NCBI RefSeq assembly: GCF_017377775.1
Contig: NZ_JAFVLN010000002.1
Coordinates: 124,001 to 188,000 of the forward strand
From: Streptomyces sp. VRA16 Mangrove soil
Lineage (GTDB): Bacteria > Actinomycetota > Actinomycetes > Streptomycetales > Streptomycetaceae
Reading direction: 5' to 3'
DNA: 64,000 nucleotides
Each line of letters begins with the position of its first letter. Position 1 is the stretch's first letter. Under the pieces are notes generated by a model. The model did no database searches. It was not told the origin of the DNA and was given only the letters and a program-made list of their open reading frames with translations. Made by a program: the position numbers and the translations under genes. Positions 16,613-24,567 of this stretch are shown here, one piece after another.

Positions 16613-18159
16613 GACGCGGCGGCCGCCTCGGCCTCGGCGGTCGTGAGGAACTTCAGGTTCGTGACGTGCTCGTTGTAGTACCACTGGATCGCGTCGGTGG
16701 TGTAGTACCAGGTCGGTTTCTTCATCGAGTCGGCGATGACGGTGCCGTTGATGACGAGGTTCTCGAACGTCACGTTGTCGACGGCGTGGTCGGCGTCGTA
16801 GCCGAGGAGAAGCGACGGCTCGGCGCGGGTGCCCGTGTAGGTCAGGTTCTTGACGTACACGTCCTGGATGCCGCGGCCCACCGAGGTGTTGTACTTCGGG
16901 TTGTACATCACCTTCATGCAGATGACCTGGCCCCAGCGGAAGTCCTCGATGCGGATGTCCTCGATCCGTACGTTCTTCAGGAGGTTGGAGTCGCCGACGT
17001 TCAGGGCGATGCAGCCCTGGTAGTTCATCTGCGGCTCGCGGTGGTCGAGGATGTCGCAGTTCTTGATGACGAGGTTCTCGATCGTCTCGGGGTTGTCGGT
17101 GTTGCCGTGCGTGCCGACGTTCACCGGGTGGGCGACGTCGGCCCACATGGTGCAGTTCTGGATGGTGATGTCGCGGGTGTCGCCGTAGTAGTCCCAGCGG
17201 TGGGCGTAGAGGGCGAAGCAGTCGTCGGAGTTGCGCATGAAGCAGCCGTCGAAGACGATCCCGGTCGACGAGAACACGTCGAAGCCGTCGCCGTTGCCCT
17301 TGGAGCTGAACGCGCGGGCCTTCGAGATGTGGACGTTCTCGCTCATGGCGAAGGTGCCCGCGTATCCGTTCGGGTTCATGATGATGATGTCCTCGACGCG
17401 GATGTTCCTGCTGCCCTCGCACAGGACGGCGCCGGGACCGGCGTGCAGCATGCCGCGCCCGGTGACCGCGGCCTTCTCGACGTTCTTGAAGTACACCTGC
17501 GCCTTGAGGACGGCGCCGCCCGCGAGGTACACGGTCTTGCCGCTGGGCACGGTCAGCACGTTGTTCGTGACGGTGTGCACGCCGGGGCCGAAGTAGATCA
17601 CGTCCGGGTCGTCGGCGGACGGCGGTCGCGGGTCGATCCTGTTGGTGATGACGTGCAGGGCGTCGAAGGTGAGGTCGTTGACCTGGACGACGACGTCGCG
17701 GGGCTCGTCGAGGGTGAACCGCAGCGTGTCGCCGAGGAGTTCGGGCTTGATGCCGAGCGCGTCGGGGCGCACCCGGGCCGTGGACGTGCCCCCGGGTACG
17801 TACGTGATCTCCAGCTCGACCGAGCCGCGGAAGTCGAAGTACACCATCGAGGTGTTGTAGACCTTGCCGGACCCGGTGGTCGGGTTGATCTCCTCCAGCT
17901 GCGGGCGCCAGATGTCGAGGGTCTGCCACGGCCCGTCGGGGGCGGTGCGCACCCGGACCCTGTAGCTGGTGTTCGTCGGCATCTCGGCCGGCCGCGGGTA
18001 GGTGACCAGGAGCGGGGCGCCGTGCTCCGACGACGAGGCGGAGGCGGTCGCAGTGTCGTCGGCGGACGCGGTGCGGGCGGTCAGGCCGGTGAGTCCGGCG
18101 GCGAGGGCCGCGGCGCCGCCGGCCTGCAGGGTTCTACGGCGGGTGAGATCACTGCTCAT
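16609..18159 (-). CDS. Tat-exported GH28-like beta-helix glycosidase
   Basis: The 516-residue product has a twin-arginine signal (TRRRTLQAGG) and a right-handed parallel beta-helix typical of GH28 polygalacturonases and relatives. An N-terminal beta domain (about 45-170) precedes the helix. The segment GDGFDVFSSTGIVFDG followed by NSDDCFALYAHR carries the paired aspartates expected at the catalytic site, although the canonical NTD and RIK motifs are not exact. It probably trims galacturonide or another uronide chain outside the cell. It is the first intact gene of the operon; only the remnants at 18186-18643 lie upstream. Its stop overlaps the start of the larger lyase. Confidence 0.7.
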   Translation of the reverse strand: MSSDLTRRRTLQAGGAAALAAGLTGLTARTASADDTATASASSSEHGAPLLVTYPRPAEMPTNTSYRVRVRTAPDGPWQTLDIWRPQLEEINPTTGSGKVYNTSMVYFDFRGSVELEITYVPGGTSTARVRPDALGIKPELLGDTLRFTLDEPRDVVVQVNDLTFDALHVITNRIDPRPPSADDPDVIYFGPGVHTVTNNVLTVPSGKTVYLAGGAVLKAQVYFKNVEKAAVTGRGMLHAGPGAVLCEGSRNIRVEDIIIMNPNGYAGTFAMSENVHISKARAFSSKGNGDGFDVFSSTGIVFDGCFMRNSDDCFALYAHRWDYYGDTRDITIQNCTMWADVAHPVNVGTHGNTDNPETIENLVIKNCDILDHREPQMNYQGCIALNVGDSNLLKNVRIEDIRIEDFRWGQVICMKVMYNPKYNTSVGRGIQDVYVKNLTYTGTRAEPSLLLGYDADHAVDNVTFENLVINGTVIADSMKKPTWYYTTDAIQWYYNEHVTNLKFLTTAEAEAAAAS

Positions 18160-18185
18160 GTGCGGGAGCTCCTAGAGGACATGGG

Positions 18186-18293
18186 CTATGTGAGACCGGA
18201 GGTGGACATGCCGGAGACGAAGCCGCGCTGGGCGACCAGGAAGACGAGGAGGATCGGGACGACGTACATGACGGAGGCCGCGGCCTGGAGTTC
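18186..18293 (-). pseudogene. C-terminal scrap of a sugar ABC permease (MalG type)
   Basis: The last 35 codons of a CUT1 permease remain, reading ELQAAASVMYVVPILLV and then FLVAQRGFVSGMSTSGLT before a stop. This matches the usual ending of MalG-type permeases, with the final membrane helix and the QRGFVSG tail. No start, EAA loop or other helix is present. It lies 17 bp after a truncated binding-protein gene in a different frame, so the two were joined by deletion. Confidence 0.7.
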
Positions 18294-18310
18294 GGGCACG
18301 GGCGCGCGGG

Positions 18311-18643
18311 GGCGTCGGGGGTGGTGAAGTCGACCGCGGAGAAGTCGTCGTTGAAGAGGCTGCCGCCGGCGGACGCCGTCATGATCGCGAGCCGTGTGGA
18401 GCGGTACCAACCCGAGTAGCTGCCGCCGAAGACGGTGGTCTGCCCGTTCTTGGGAACCACAAGCTTCTTCGCGGTGTCGAACCACTCCTCGTACGTGACC
18501 GGCTCGGTCTCGCCGGGGCCGCTCACCCCGGACGACACCTGTAGGGCGCAGCCGCTGAGCGCGCCCGCGCCCGCCGCGGCGCCACCCGCCGACAGCGGGA
18601 GAACCCGTCGACGACTCAAAGAGGCATCAGTGCGTGGGGGCAT
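18311..18643 (-). pseudogene. deleted sugar-binding lipoprotein gene
   Basis: A lipoprotein signal (SRRRVLPLS, lipobox LSGC with Cys at residue 32) begins a normal CUT1 binding protein. At about residue 45 it jumps directly to an internal segment, EPVTYEEWFDTAKKL, followed by GGSYSGWYRSTRLAIMT and GGSLFNDDFSAVDFTTPDA, omitting more than 100 residues. After residue 111 the similarity stops and the frame runs into the permease scrap as nonsense. Two internal deletions are therefore needed. The ATG at 18643 and the operators upstream are intact, so the locus may still be transcribed into the downstream lyase operon. Confidence 0.75.
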
Positions 18644-18725
18644 CGGCGCACCACCTCCTGGTCGGGAACTGTTCGTTCTGGATTTCGGTCATGGATCGAT
18701 ATGCCAGGCATCCGGCATCGCAGTA

Positions 18726-18848
18726 GAAACCGGTTGCCTGGCGTGGGGCAGAGCCTCTTCCGCCGGAGCAGCGACGTCAAGAGTCTGAACCGGCTTTCGT
18801 GAAACCTGTGCACCGTCGGGCGTCGTCGGCGACCAGTCACCGGTTGCC
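18726..18848. promoter_or_regulatory. cluster of three AACCGGTT-type sites before the lyase operon
   Basis: GAAACCGGTTGCC at 18726-18738 has the full palindrome. GAACCGGCTTTC at 18787-18798 and ACCGGTTGCC at 18839-18848 are partial matches. They lie 80-205 bp upstream of the deleted binding-protein start that heads the minus-strand operon. Confidence 0.55.
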
Positions 18849-18883
18849 GCTCCCCAGGTCCCCCAACCGCCCCACAAAGAACC

Positions 18884-19179
18884 CGAGTCGATGTCAGCGA
18901 GGACGACGGTCGTACCTGGGAGTTCCGCTCACGGCTCGACCTCGGCAGCGAGCAGGTGATCGACGCGGCGGTGCATCCGCCGCCGGAGGGGCGGGGCCGG
19001 CGGATGTGGTTCGGGGACGAGCGCGACGGCTCACGGCTGATCCGGGCGGCCGTCGCTCCGTCGTGCGCGCGGCCCGGCTCACGGTCCGCGACAACGATCC
19101 GACCTGCGACTGCGCCGGATCCATCGGCCCACTGTCGGTGTCCGGCGCCCCGGCCCACCGCGGCGGGACCGCCGCCTGA
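18884..19179 (+). pseudogene. glycoside hydrolase remnant with internal deletion
   Basis: From 18884 one plus frame reads RVDVSEDDGRTWEFRSRLD then LGSEQVIDAAVHPPPEG and MWFGDERDGSRLIRAAV. This resembles the beta-propeller blades of GH43/GH130-like or sialidase-like enzymes. Near 19065 sense moves to another frame, RSVVRAARLTVRDNDPTCD, which looks like the C-terminus of such an enzyme, ending at a stop at 19179. There is no start region. I read it as a decayed gene with its middle lost; the exact family is unsure. Confidence 0.5.
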
Positions 19180-19399
19180 CGCGCGGGACGCGCCCCAACC
19201 TCCGTACGCATCGGCCCGGTTGACCGTCGTTCCCCGGCGGATCTACGGTGGAATACGCTTTCAGAAACCCGGAAACATTTTTCGCTTCGTCCCGGCCGTA
19301 CGGTGGCCGCGGCCCGCCCCGACGCGCATCCGAGCGGCTCCCCCGCCCGGGGAACCCGGTGCCCAGCACGTGGACGTACGGACGTAAGGAGCCCCACCA

Positions 19400-20494
19400 G
19401 TGAGCCAGCGCAAGCCCCCGGCGGCCCCCGCACGCGCCACGATCCGGGACGTGGCCGAGCGGGCGGGCGTCTCGGTCGCCAGCGTCTCGCGGGTCCTGTC
19501 CGGGAACTATCCGGTCTCGGACGACCTGCGCCGCCGCGTGCTCAAGGTGGTGCAGGACCTGGACTACGTGACGAACGCGCACGCCCGCTCCCTCGCGGGC
19601 GGCACCACCGCCACCCCCACGGTCGCGATCCTGCTCGACGACGTCACGGGGTCGGCCTTCGCCCATGTGGCCAAGGGGGTCGAGGACGCGGCGTCGCTGC
19701 GCGGCTGGCTCTCGCTGGTCGGCACCACGGGCGGCGACGCCGAGCGCGAGCTGGCCCTGGTCGAGCTGATGCGCCGGCAGGGGGTCGCCGCGGTGATCCT
19801 GCTCGGCGGCGCGTACGACATGCACGAGTACCGCGAGCGCATGGACCGCTTCGCCCGTTCCCTGGACGCGGCGGGCTCCCATCTCGTCCTGGTGGGCCGC
19901 CCGCCGCTCGACCGGGACGTGCCGGTGACGACGGTGAACTACGACAACGACGGCGGGGCCTACGCCATGGCGGGCCATCTGCTCTCCGCCGGCCACCGGC
20001 ACATCCTCGTCCTGCCGGGGCCCGCCGAACTCACCACGGCGCAGGCCCGGTTGAGCGCGGCGCGGCGCGCGTTCGCGACGTACGGCACACCGTTCGACCC
20101 GGACATGGTGCGGCACGGTCCGTACGACTACGGGCACGGTTTCGAGGCGGTGCGCGCCTGTCTGGCCGGGCGGGTGCGGTTCACCGCCGTGCTCGCGGGC
20201 ACCGACGTGGTGGCGGCGGGCGCGATGCAGGCGCTGCGCGAGGCGGGCCTGCGGGTCCCGGAGGACGTGTCGGTCGTCGGCTACGACGACATCCCGCTCG
20301 CCTCCCAGCTCACCCCTCAACTGACCACCGTGCACGTGCCGTACGAGGAGATGGGCCATGTCGCCCTGCGCGCGGTGGCCGACTGGCGCAGGGGCGGCGA
20401 CGTGCGGCGCTCGGGCGGTGACGGCGGCCATCAGGTGCTCGGCACCCATGTCGTCGTACGGCAGTCGGTGCTGCCGCCCGCACCGGCGCGCTGA
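19400..20494 (+). CDS. LacI-family transcriptional regulator (copy 2)
   Basis: The 364-residue product has an N-terminal LacI helix-turn-helix (TIRDVAERAGVSVASVSRV, about 14-32) and a sugar-binding-protein-like effector domain. The GTG at 19400 follows AAGGAG at 15 nt, supporting this start. It is a close paralogue of the regulator at 10939. Recognition-helix residues are similar but not identical, so the two may read related operators. It precedes the binding-protein and permease operon at 20838-24012 and may control it. Upstream, 19266-19290 holds CAGAAACCCGGAAACA, a degenerate operator-like sequence. Terminator hairpins follow the stop. Confidence 0.9.
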   Translation: MSQRKPPAAPARATIRDVAERAGVSVASVSRVLSGNYPVSDDLRRRVLKVVQDLDYVTNAHARSLAGGTTATPTVAILLDDVTGSAFAHVAKGVEDAASLRGWLSLVGTTGGDAERELALVELMRRQGVAAVILLGGAYDMHEYRERMDRFARSLDAAGSHLVLVGRPPLDRDVPVTTVNYDNDGGAYAMAGHLLSAGHRHILVLPGPAELTTAQARLSAARRAFATYGTPFDPDMVRHGPYDYGHGFEAVRACLAGRVRFTAVLAGTDVVAAGAMQALREAGLRVPEDVSVVGYDDIPLASQLTPQLTTVHVPYEEMGHVALRAVADWRRGGDVRRSGGDGGHQVLGTHVVVRQSVLPPAPAR

Positions 20495-20515
20495 TTCCCT
20501 GTTACTCGCCGTTTT

Positions 20516-20565
20516 CCGTGCCGTTTTCCGGCACGGCTCGCCTCAGCTGCTTCTCTGAGCTGGGG
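20516..20565 (+). terminator. double hairpin after LacI copy 2
   Basis: CCGTGCCG (20516-20523) pairs with CGGCACGG (20529-20536) across a TTTTC loop. A second stem of CCTCAGCT with AGCTGGGG, containing one G-U pair, follows at about 20541-20565. Together they separate the regulator from the importer operon. Confidence 0.65.
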
Positions 20566-20636
20566 CGATTCTCTGTCCCGTGCCGCCTTTCGCGTCCGTC
20601 GGCGTCACCGGGAACTCACTGTTCCGCCCTCGCGCC

Positions 20637-20688
20637 GAAATAAGTTTCCGCCCGCCTCTTGCTCCGTACCGATTCCCTGGCCTACCGT
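20637..20688 (+). promoter_or_regulatory. putative promoter and operator of the importer operon
   Basis: GAAATAAGTTTC (20637-20648) is an interrupted palindrome of operator type. A weak promoter follows: TTGCTC at 20659-20664, an 18-nt spacer and TACCGT at 20683-20688. The leader to the ATG at 20838 is about 145 nt and contains no gene. Confidence 0.35.
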
Positions 20689-20837
20689 CCACGACAACCG
20701 CTTTCTATGACGCACTGCCGGACGAACTCCGCCAGGCCGTCCGCGTCGGCCGCCACCCTCCGGCGAGCCGAGAGCCGCCGCCCTCCGTTCCGGCCCGTCC
20801 CCTTGCGCACGACTACTCGCCGAAGGATCACGGTCAG

Positions 20838-22193
20838 ATGAACTCCACCAGCGTCACGGCACGCAGCACCAGGAGAAGCTTCGTCCGCGCCGCCGCCGCG
20901 GCCCTCGCCCTGTCGGGCCTGCTCACCGCCTGCGGCGGTTCCGGCTCCGACTCCAAGGACGCCGCGTCCTCCTCCGGCCCGGTCACCCTCCAGTTCTGGG
21001 GCTGGGCCAACGGCCAGCCGGCCGTGGTCAAGGCGTTCAACGACTCCCACAAGGACGTCAAGCTCAAGTACACCAAGGTCACGGACCAGTTGACGATGCA
21101 GAAGCAGCTGGCGAACGCCCTCAAGGCGAAGAACGCGCCGTGCCTGGTGCAGAACACCGCGGAGTACGTGACCAGTTGGGTCTCGCAGAACGCGCTCGCC
21201 GAGATCGGCCGGTACGTGGACCCTGCGAAGGACAAGTTCAACGCCGGCGCCTGGGCGAGCGGCCAGGTGCAGGGCAAGACATACGGCGTGCCGACGAGTT
21301 CGGCGCCGAACTTCACGATCTACCGCGCGGACGTCTTCAAGAAGTTCGGCATCAAGGCCCCGCGGACCTGGGACGACTTCATCGCCGCGGGCAAGACCCT
21401 GAAGAAGCACGGCATTTACCTCACCAACTACGCGGGCGAGGACCCGAGCACCCTCGAAGTGCTCGCCATGCAGGCGGGCGCCCACTGGTACGCCATCGAC
21501 GGCGACTCCTGGAAGGTGGACTTCCAGGACGCGGGCACGCTGAAGGCCGCGAAGGTGATCCAGGAGATCATCGACAACGACCTCGACTCGAAGCTCTCCT
21601 TCGCCGACTACGCGGCCGTGCAGCGCAACTACGACAAGGGCGGCACGGTCACCCGCCAGATCTCCACCTGGCAGATGGCGGGCATGGTGCAGAACTTCAC
21701 CAAGTCCAATGGAAAATGGGCGACTTCACCGTGGCCGACGTTCACCGGTGAGGCGGCGAGGACCCCGGCAGGCACCAACCAGAGCGGCGGCGTCACGCTG
21801 GTCACCAAGGACTGCAAGAACCAGCAGCAGGCGGCCGAGGCCGCACTGTGGATGTCCACGAACACCGGGGCGGTGGGCACGATGGCCGACCCGGAGACGG
21901 GCAACGGCGTGCTGCCCGCGCTCGCCGACAGCAGCGCCTACGTCGACAAGGCCATCTCGAAGAAGCTCCTCGGCCCGCACTACGACGCGACGAAGAAGAC
22001 CGTGACGGACAGCCTGTCCACCGTCACCACGGACTGGACGTTCGGCCCCAACTGGACGGCTATGTTCACCGAGCTGGCAACCGGTTGGGCGAAGGTCGTG
22101 AACAAGGAGCAGAAGGTCACCGATCTGCTCGCGCACATGCAGGAGTGGACGGTCAAGGACCTGAAGTCCCGCGGCATCAGCGTGAAGGGCTGA
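20838..22193 (+). CDS. CUT1 sugar-binding lipoprotein
   Basis: The 451-residue product has a Tat-like N-terminus (STRRSFVRAAA) and a lipobox (LLTACGG), then a Gly/Ser linker and a bilobal binding protein fold beginning VTLQFWGWANGQPAV. It would capture an oligosaccharide outside the membrane and pass it to the two permeases directly downstream. The start at 20838 follows AAGGATC. The ligand is probably a product of the neighbouring lyases or GH28-like enzyme, judged only from location. An AACCGGTT palindrome occurs inside the coding sequence at 22079-22086. No ATPase gene is in the operon, so a shared MsiK-type ATPase is needed. Confidence 0.9.
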   Translation: MNSTSVTARSTRRSFVRAAAAALALSGLLTACGGSGSDSKDAASSSGPVTLQFWGWANGQPAVVKAFNDSHKDVKLKYTKVTDQLTMQKQLANALKAKNAPCLVQNTAEYVTSWVSQNALAEIGRYVDPAKDKFNAGAWASGQVQGKTYGVPTSSAPNFTIYRADVFKKFGIKAPRTWDDFIAAGKTLKKHGIYLTNYAGEDPSTLEVLAMQAGAHWYAIDGDSWKVDFQDAGTLKAAKVIQEIIDNDLDSKLSFADYAAVQRNYDKGGTVTRQISTWQMAGMVQNFTKSNGKWATSPWPTFTGEAARTPAGTNQSGGVTLVTKDCKNQQQAAEAALWMSTNTGAVGTMADPETGNGVLPALADSSAYVDKAISKKLLGPHYDATKKTVTDSLSTVTTDWTFGPNWTAMFTELATGWAKVVNKEQKVTDLLAHMQEWTVKDLKSRGISVKG

Positions 22194-22204
22194 GGCGTTC
22201 GACG

Positions 22205-23092
22205 ATGATTCGCTCCCAGTGCTGGAAGGGTGCCGCTTTCACGGTGCCCTTCCAGCTCGGCTTCGCCTTCCTCTATCTGGTGCCGATCGGCTACGCGGCC
22301 TACCAGTCGCTCTTCAAGGAGCAGCAGTCGGGGCTCGGCCTCGGCGGCGCCGCGACGGAGAAGTTCGTCGGCCTGGAGAACTACCAGCAGGGCCTGTCCG
22401 ACGGCGCGTTCATGGGCTCGGTGCTCCGGGTGTTCCTGTTCGCGTGCGTGCAGATCCCGGTGATGCTCGCCCTCAGCCTGCTCTTCGCCCTGCTCCTGGA
22501 CGCGGCGACGGCCCGCGCAGCCAACCGGTTCCGCATTCTGCTCCTGATCCCGTACATGATCCCGGGTGTGGTCGCGGCCATCGTGTGGATCAACCTCTAC
22601 AGCCCGGAGGTCGGCCCGCTCACCTCCCTGGGCAGGTTCCTCGGCCTCTCGTGGGACTTCTTCGCGCCGTCGATGGTCTGGCCGTCCATCGGCAACCTGC
22701 TGACCTGGCACGGCATCGGCTACAACATGGTGATCATCTACACCGCTCTGCAGGCCGTGCCGCGCGAGCTCTTCGAGGCGGCCCGGCTCGACGGTGCGAG
22801 CGAGCTGCGCATCGCGCGCAGCATCAAGATCCCGCACGTCCGCGGCGCACTCGTGCTCACCGGGCTGCTCTCGATCATCCAGATGCTGCAGCTGTTCAAC
22901 GAGCCGGCCCTGTTCCGGAACGTGACCCCGCAGACGGTCGACGACGCCTTCACCCCGATCATGATCATCTACAACCAGGCGTTCAACGCGAGCAACTACC
23001 ACTACGCGGCGGCCCTCTCGGTGCTGCTCGCGCTCATCCTCGGTCTCGCCTCCTTCCTCTTCTACCGGCTCACCTCGAAGGAGGTCGACTGA
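22205..23092 (+). CDS. CUT1 sugar ABC permease (MalF type)
   Basis: The 295-residue product has six predicted membrane helices and the cytoplasmic EAA loop EAARLDGASELRI, the contact for the ATPase. The first helix contains LGFAFLYLVPIGYAAY. It forms the channel with the next permease. The ATG at 22205 is 11 nt after the binding-protein stop, and the gene ends in TGATG with the next start, so the three genes are one translationally coupled operon. Length and motifs are normal for MalF/UgpA-type permeases. Confidence 0.9.
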   Translation: MIRSQCWKGAAFTVPFQLGFAFLYLVPIGYAAYQSLFKEQQSGLGLGGAATEKFVGLENYQQGLSDGAFMGSVLRVFLFACVQIPVMLALSLLFALLLDAATARAANRFRILLLIPYMIPGVVAAIVWINLYSPEVGPLTSLGRFLGLSWDFFAPSMVWPSIGNLLTWHGIGYNMVIIYTALQAVPRELFEAARLDGASELRIARSIKIPHVRGALVLTGLLSIIQMLQLFNEPALFRNVTPQTVDDAFTPIMIIYNQAFNASNYHYAAALSVLLALILGLASFLFYRLTSKEVD

Positions 23093-24012
23093 TGGCGACG
23101 CCGACGAAGCAGCGCCCCGAGCGCCCTGAGGTGAAGGGCCCAGTCCGCCGTCTGTCCCGCCCGGACCCCCGCTCCCGGTCACGCGGCGGCCAGCGGTTCG
23201 TGCTGGTCGGCCTGGTGCTGGCGAGCGTGTACAGCCTGTTCCCGGTGTGGTGGCTGATCACCGCCGCGACGAAGGACCGCGTCGGCCTGTACCAGAGCAA
23301 CGGCCTCTGGTTCTCGGGCATGCACCTCTGGGAGAACATCCACCAGCTGTTCACCTACGAGGACGGCATCTTCCTGCGCTGGACGGCGAACTCGTTCCTG
23401 TACGCGGGCGTCGGCTCGCTCGGCGGCACGCTGATCGCGCTGGCGACGGGCTACGGTCTGGCGCGCTTCGACTTCCCCGGCCGGCAGGCGGTGTTCGCCT
23501 GCGTGGTGGGCTCGTTCCTGATCCCGATCGCCCTGCTCACGCTCCCCCTGTATCTGCTCTTCTCGGCGATCGGCATGGTCGACACCCCGTGGGCGATGCT
23601 CGTCCCGTGTCTGATCAACCCGTTCAGCGTGTACCTCGCGAAGGTGTACACGGAGGCGACGATCCCGTACGAGCTGTTGGAGGCCGCTCGTATCGACGGC
23701 GCGGGTGAGCTGCGGATCTTCTTCAGCATCGTGCTGCGGATGATGACGACGGGCGGCGCGACGGTGTTCCTGCTGGCCTTCGTGAACACCTGGAACGCGT
23801 TCTTCCTCCCGCTGACGGTGCTGCGCGGCGAGGAGAACTGGACGCTCAACATCGGCCTCTACAACTGGACCGGCAAACGCCTGGAGTCCGGCGTCGACCT
23901 GACGAGCCTGGTGCTGACCGGCGCGCTCCTGTCGATCGTGCCGATGGCCGTGATGATGACGGCGATGCGCCGGTACTGGCGCACGGGGGTCACACTGGGG
24001 GCCCTGAAGTAG
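23092..24012 (+). CDS. CUT1 sugar ABC permease (MalG type)
   Basis: The 306-residue product has six predicted membrane helices and the EAA loop EAARIDGAGELRI. The C-terminal GVTLGALK ending is usual for MalG/UgpE-type proteins. A basic N-terminal tail of about 35 residues precedes the first helix. Its ATG overlaps the TGA of the preceding permease. A 10-bp perfect hairpin terminates the operon 5 bp after the stop. Substrate is inferred only from the operon's position beside uronate-polymer enzymes. Confidence 0.9.
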   Translation: MATPTKQRPERPEVKGPVRRLSRPDPRSRSRGGQRFVLVGLVLASVYSLFPVWWLITAATKDRVGLYQSNGLWFSGMHLWENIHQLFTYEDGIFLRWTANSFLYAGVGSLGGTLIALATGYGLARFDFPGRQAVFACVVGSFLIPIALLTLPLYLLFSAIGMVDTPWAMLVPCLINPFSVYLAKVYTEATIPYELLEAARIDGAGELRIFFSIVLRMMTTGGATVFLLAFVNTWNAFFLPLTVLRGEENWTLNIGLYNWTGKRLESGVDLTSLVLTGALLSIVPMAVMMTAMRRYWRTGVTLGALK

Positions 24013-24016
24013 GAAG

Positions 24017-24041
24017 GGGTGGGCCCGCGCAGGGCCCACCC
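24017..24041. terminator. bidirectional terminator between importer operon and SRPBCC gene
   Basis: GGGTGGGCCC (24017-24026) pairs perfectly with GGGCCCACCC (24032-24041) around a 5-nt loop. It sits between two convergent genes and can serve both. Confidence 0.8.
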
Positions 24042-24049
24042 GCGCCTGC

Positions 24050-24490
24050 TCAACTCTTGGTCTCCAGCGGCTCCTTGAACCTGCGGTAGCTCTTCGGCGT
24101 GTTCTTGGCCGCCCTGCGCCGTACGAGGGGGACGAGCACGACGCCCGGCCCGCGCGCGGCGAAGTCCAGCGCGAAGGTGACGCGGGTGCGGCCGGTGCCG
24201 ACGGGCGTCAGGGTGACGTCCATGCTCGGCCGCAGCGGGCCGTCGACGCCGCGTGCGGCCCACCGCTCACCCGGCCGGTACGCCGTCACCTCCTGCGTCA
24301 TGGTCCGTCGGGCGCGCCCGACGCGCCGCGTGGTGGTGAACCGGCGGCCCGCCGTCAGCGGGCCGCTCTCCTGTGTCCGCACGGCGACGACGTCCGGCTG
24401 CCAGTCACGGAACCGGTCCGGGTCGGTGAGGCAGGCGAAGACCTCGCCCGGGGGCCGTGCGATCTCGATGGTCGATACGAGGGGCGCCAT
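24050..24490 (-). CDS. SRPBCC family (polyketide cyclase/START-like) protein
   Basis: The 146-residue product has the typical SRPBCC start: a first strand (APLVSTIEIA) and a helix pair with PPGEVFACLTDPDRFRDW, then a seven-strand sheet and a long C-terminal helix. These proteins bind hydrophobic ligands in a cavity; many act as ligand carriers or stress proteins. No specific ligand can be assigned. The ATG at 24490 follows GGAGGG at good spacing, but that site lies in the 3' arm of the hairpin at 24494-24550, so translation may depend on unfolding it. Confidence 0.75.
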   Translation of the reverse strand: MAPLVSTIEIARPPGEVFACLTDPDRFRDWQPDVVAVRTQESGPLTAGRRFTTTRRVGRARRTMTQEVTAYRPGERWAARGVDGPLRPSMDVTLTPVGTGRTRVTFALDFAARGPGVVLVPLVRRRAAKNTPKSYRRFKEPLETKS

Positions 24491-24493
24491 GGT

Positions 24494-24550
24494 CCGCCCT
24501 CCTTCGTCCGTCTTGTGTGTCCTTCCTGGGGGACGGACGGCGGAGGGCGG
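24494..24550 (-). terminator. long hairpin that also holds the SRPBCC ribosome-binding site
   Basis: CCGCCCTCC (24494-24502) pairs with GGAGGGCGG (24542-24550), and CGTCCGTC (24505-24512) with GACGGACG (24532-24539). The two stems stack with a 2x2 internal loop. It follows the GH127 stop and can end that transcript. On the minus-strand RNA its 3' arm contains the GGAGGG of the SRPBCC gene. Confidence 0.6.
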
Positions 24551-24567
24551 ATGTGACAGGGCCCGCG

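Noticed and set aside
12941..16678. 1245-codon plus-strand open frame opposite the large lyase
   Set aside because: It is Gly/Ala/Val-rich without domains and lies antisense to a clear multidomain enzyme with signal peptide. Such long frames are expected opposite high-GC genes.
18149..18643. A full 164-codon protein from the importer remnant
   Set aside because: The last 50 residues are frame-shifted Ser/Pro/Arg-rich sequence over the permease scrap, so it is a broken gene rather than a novel lipoprotein.
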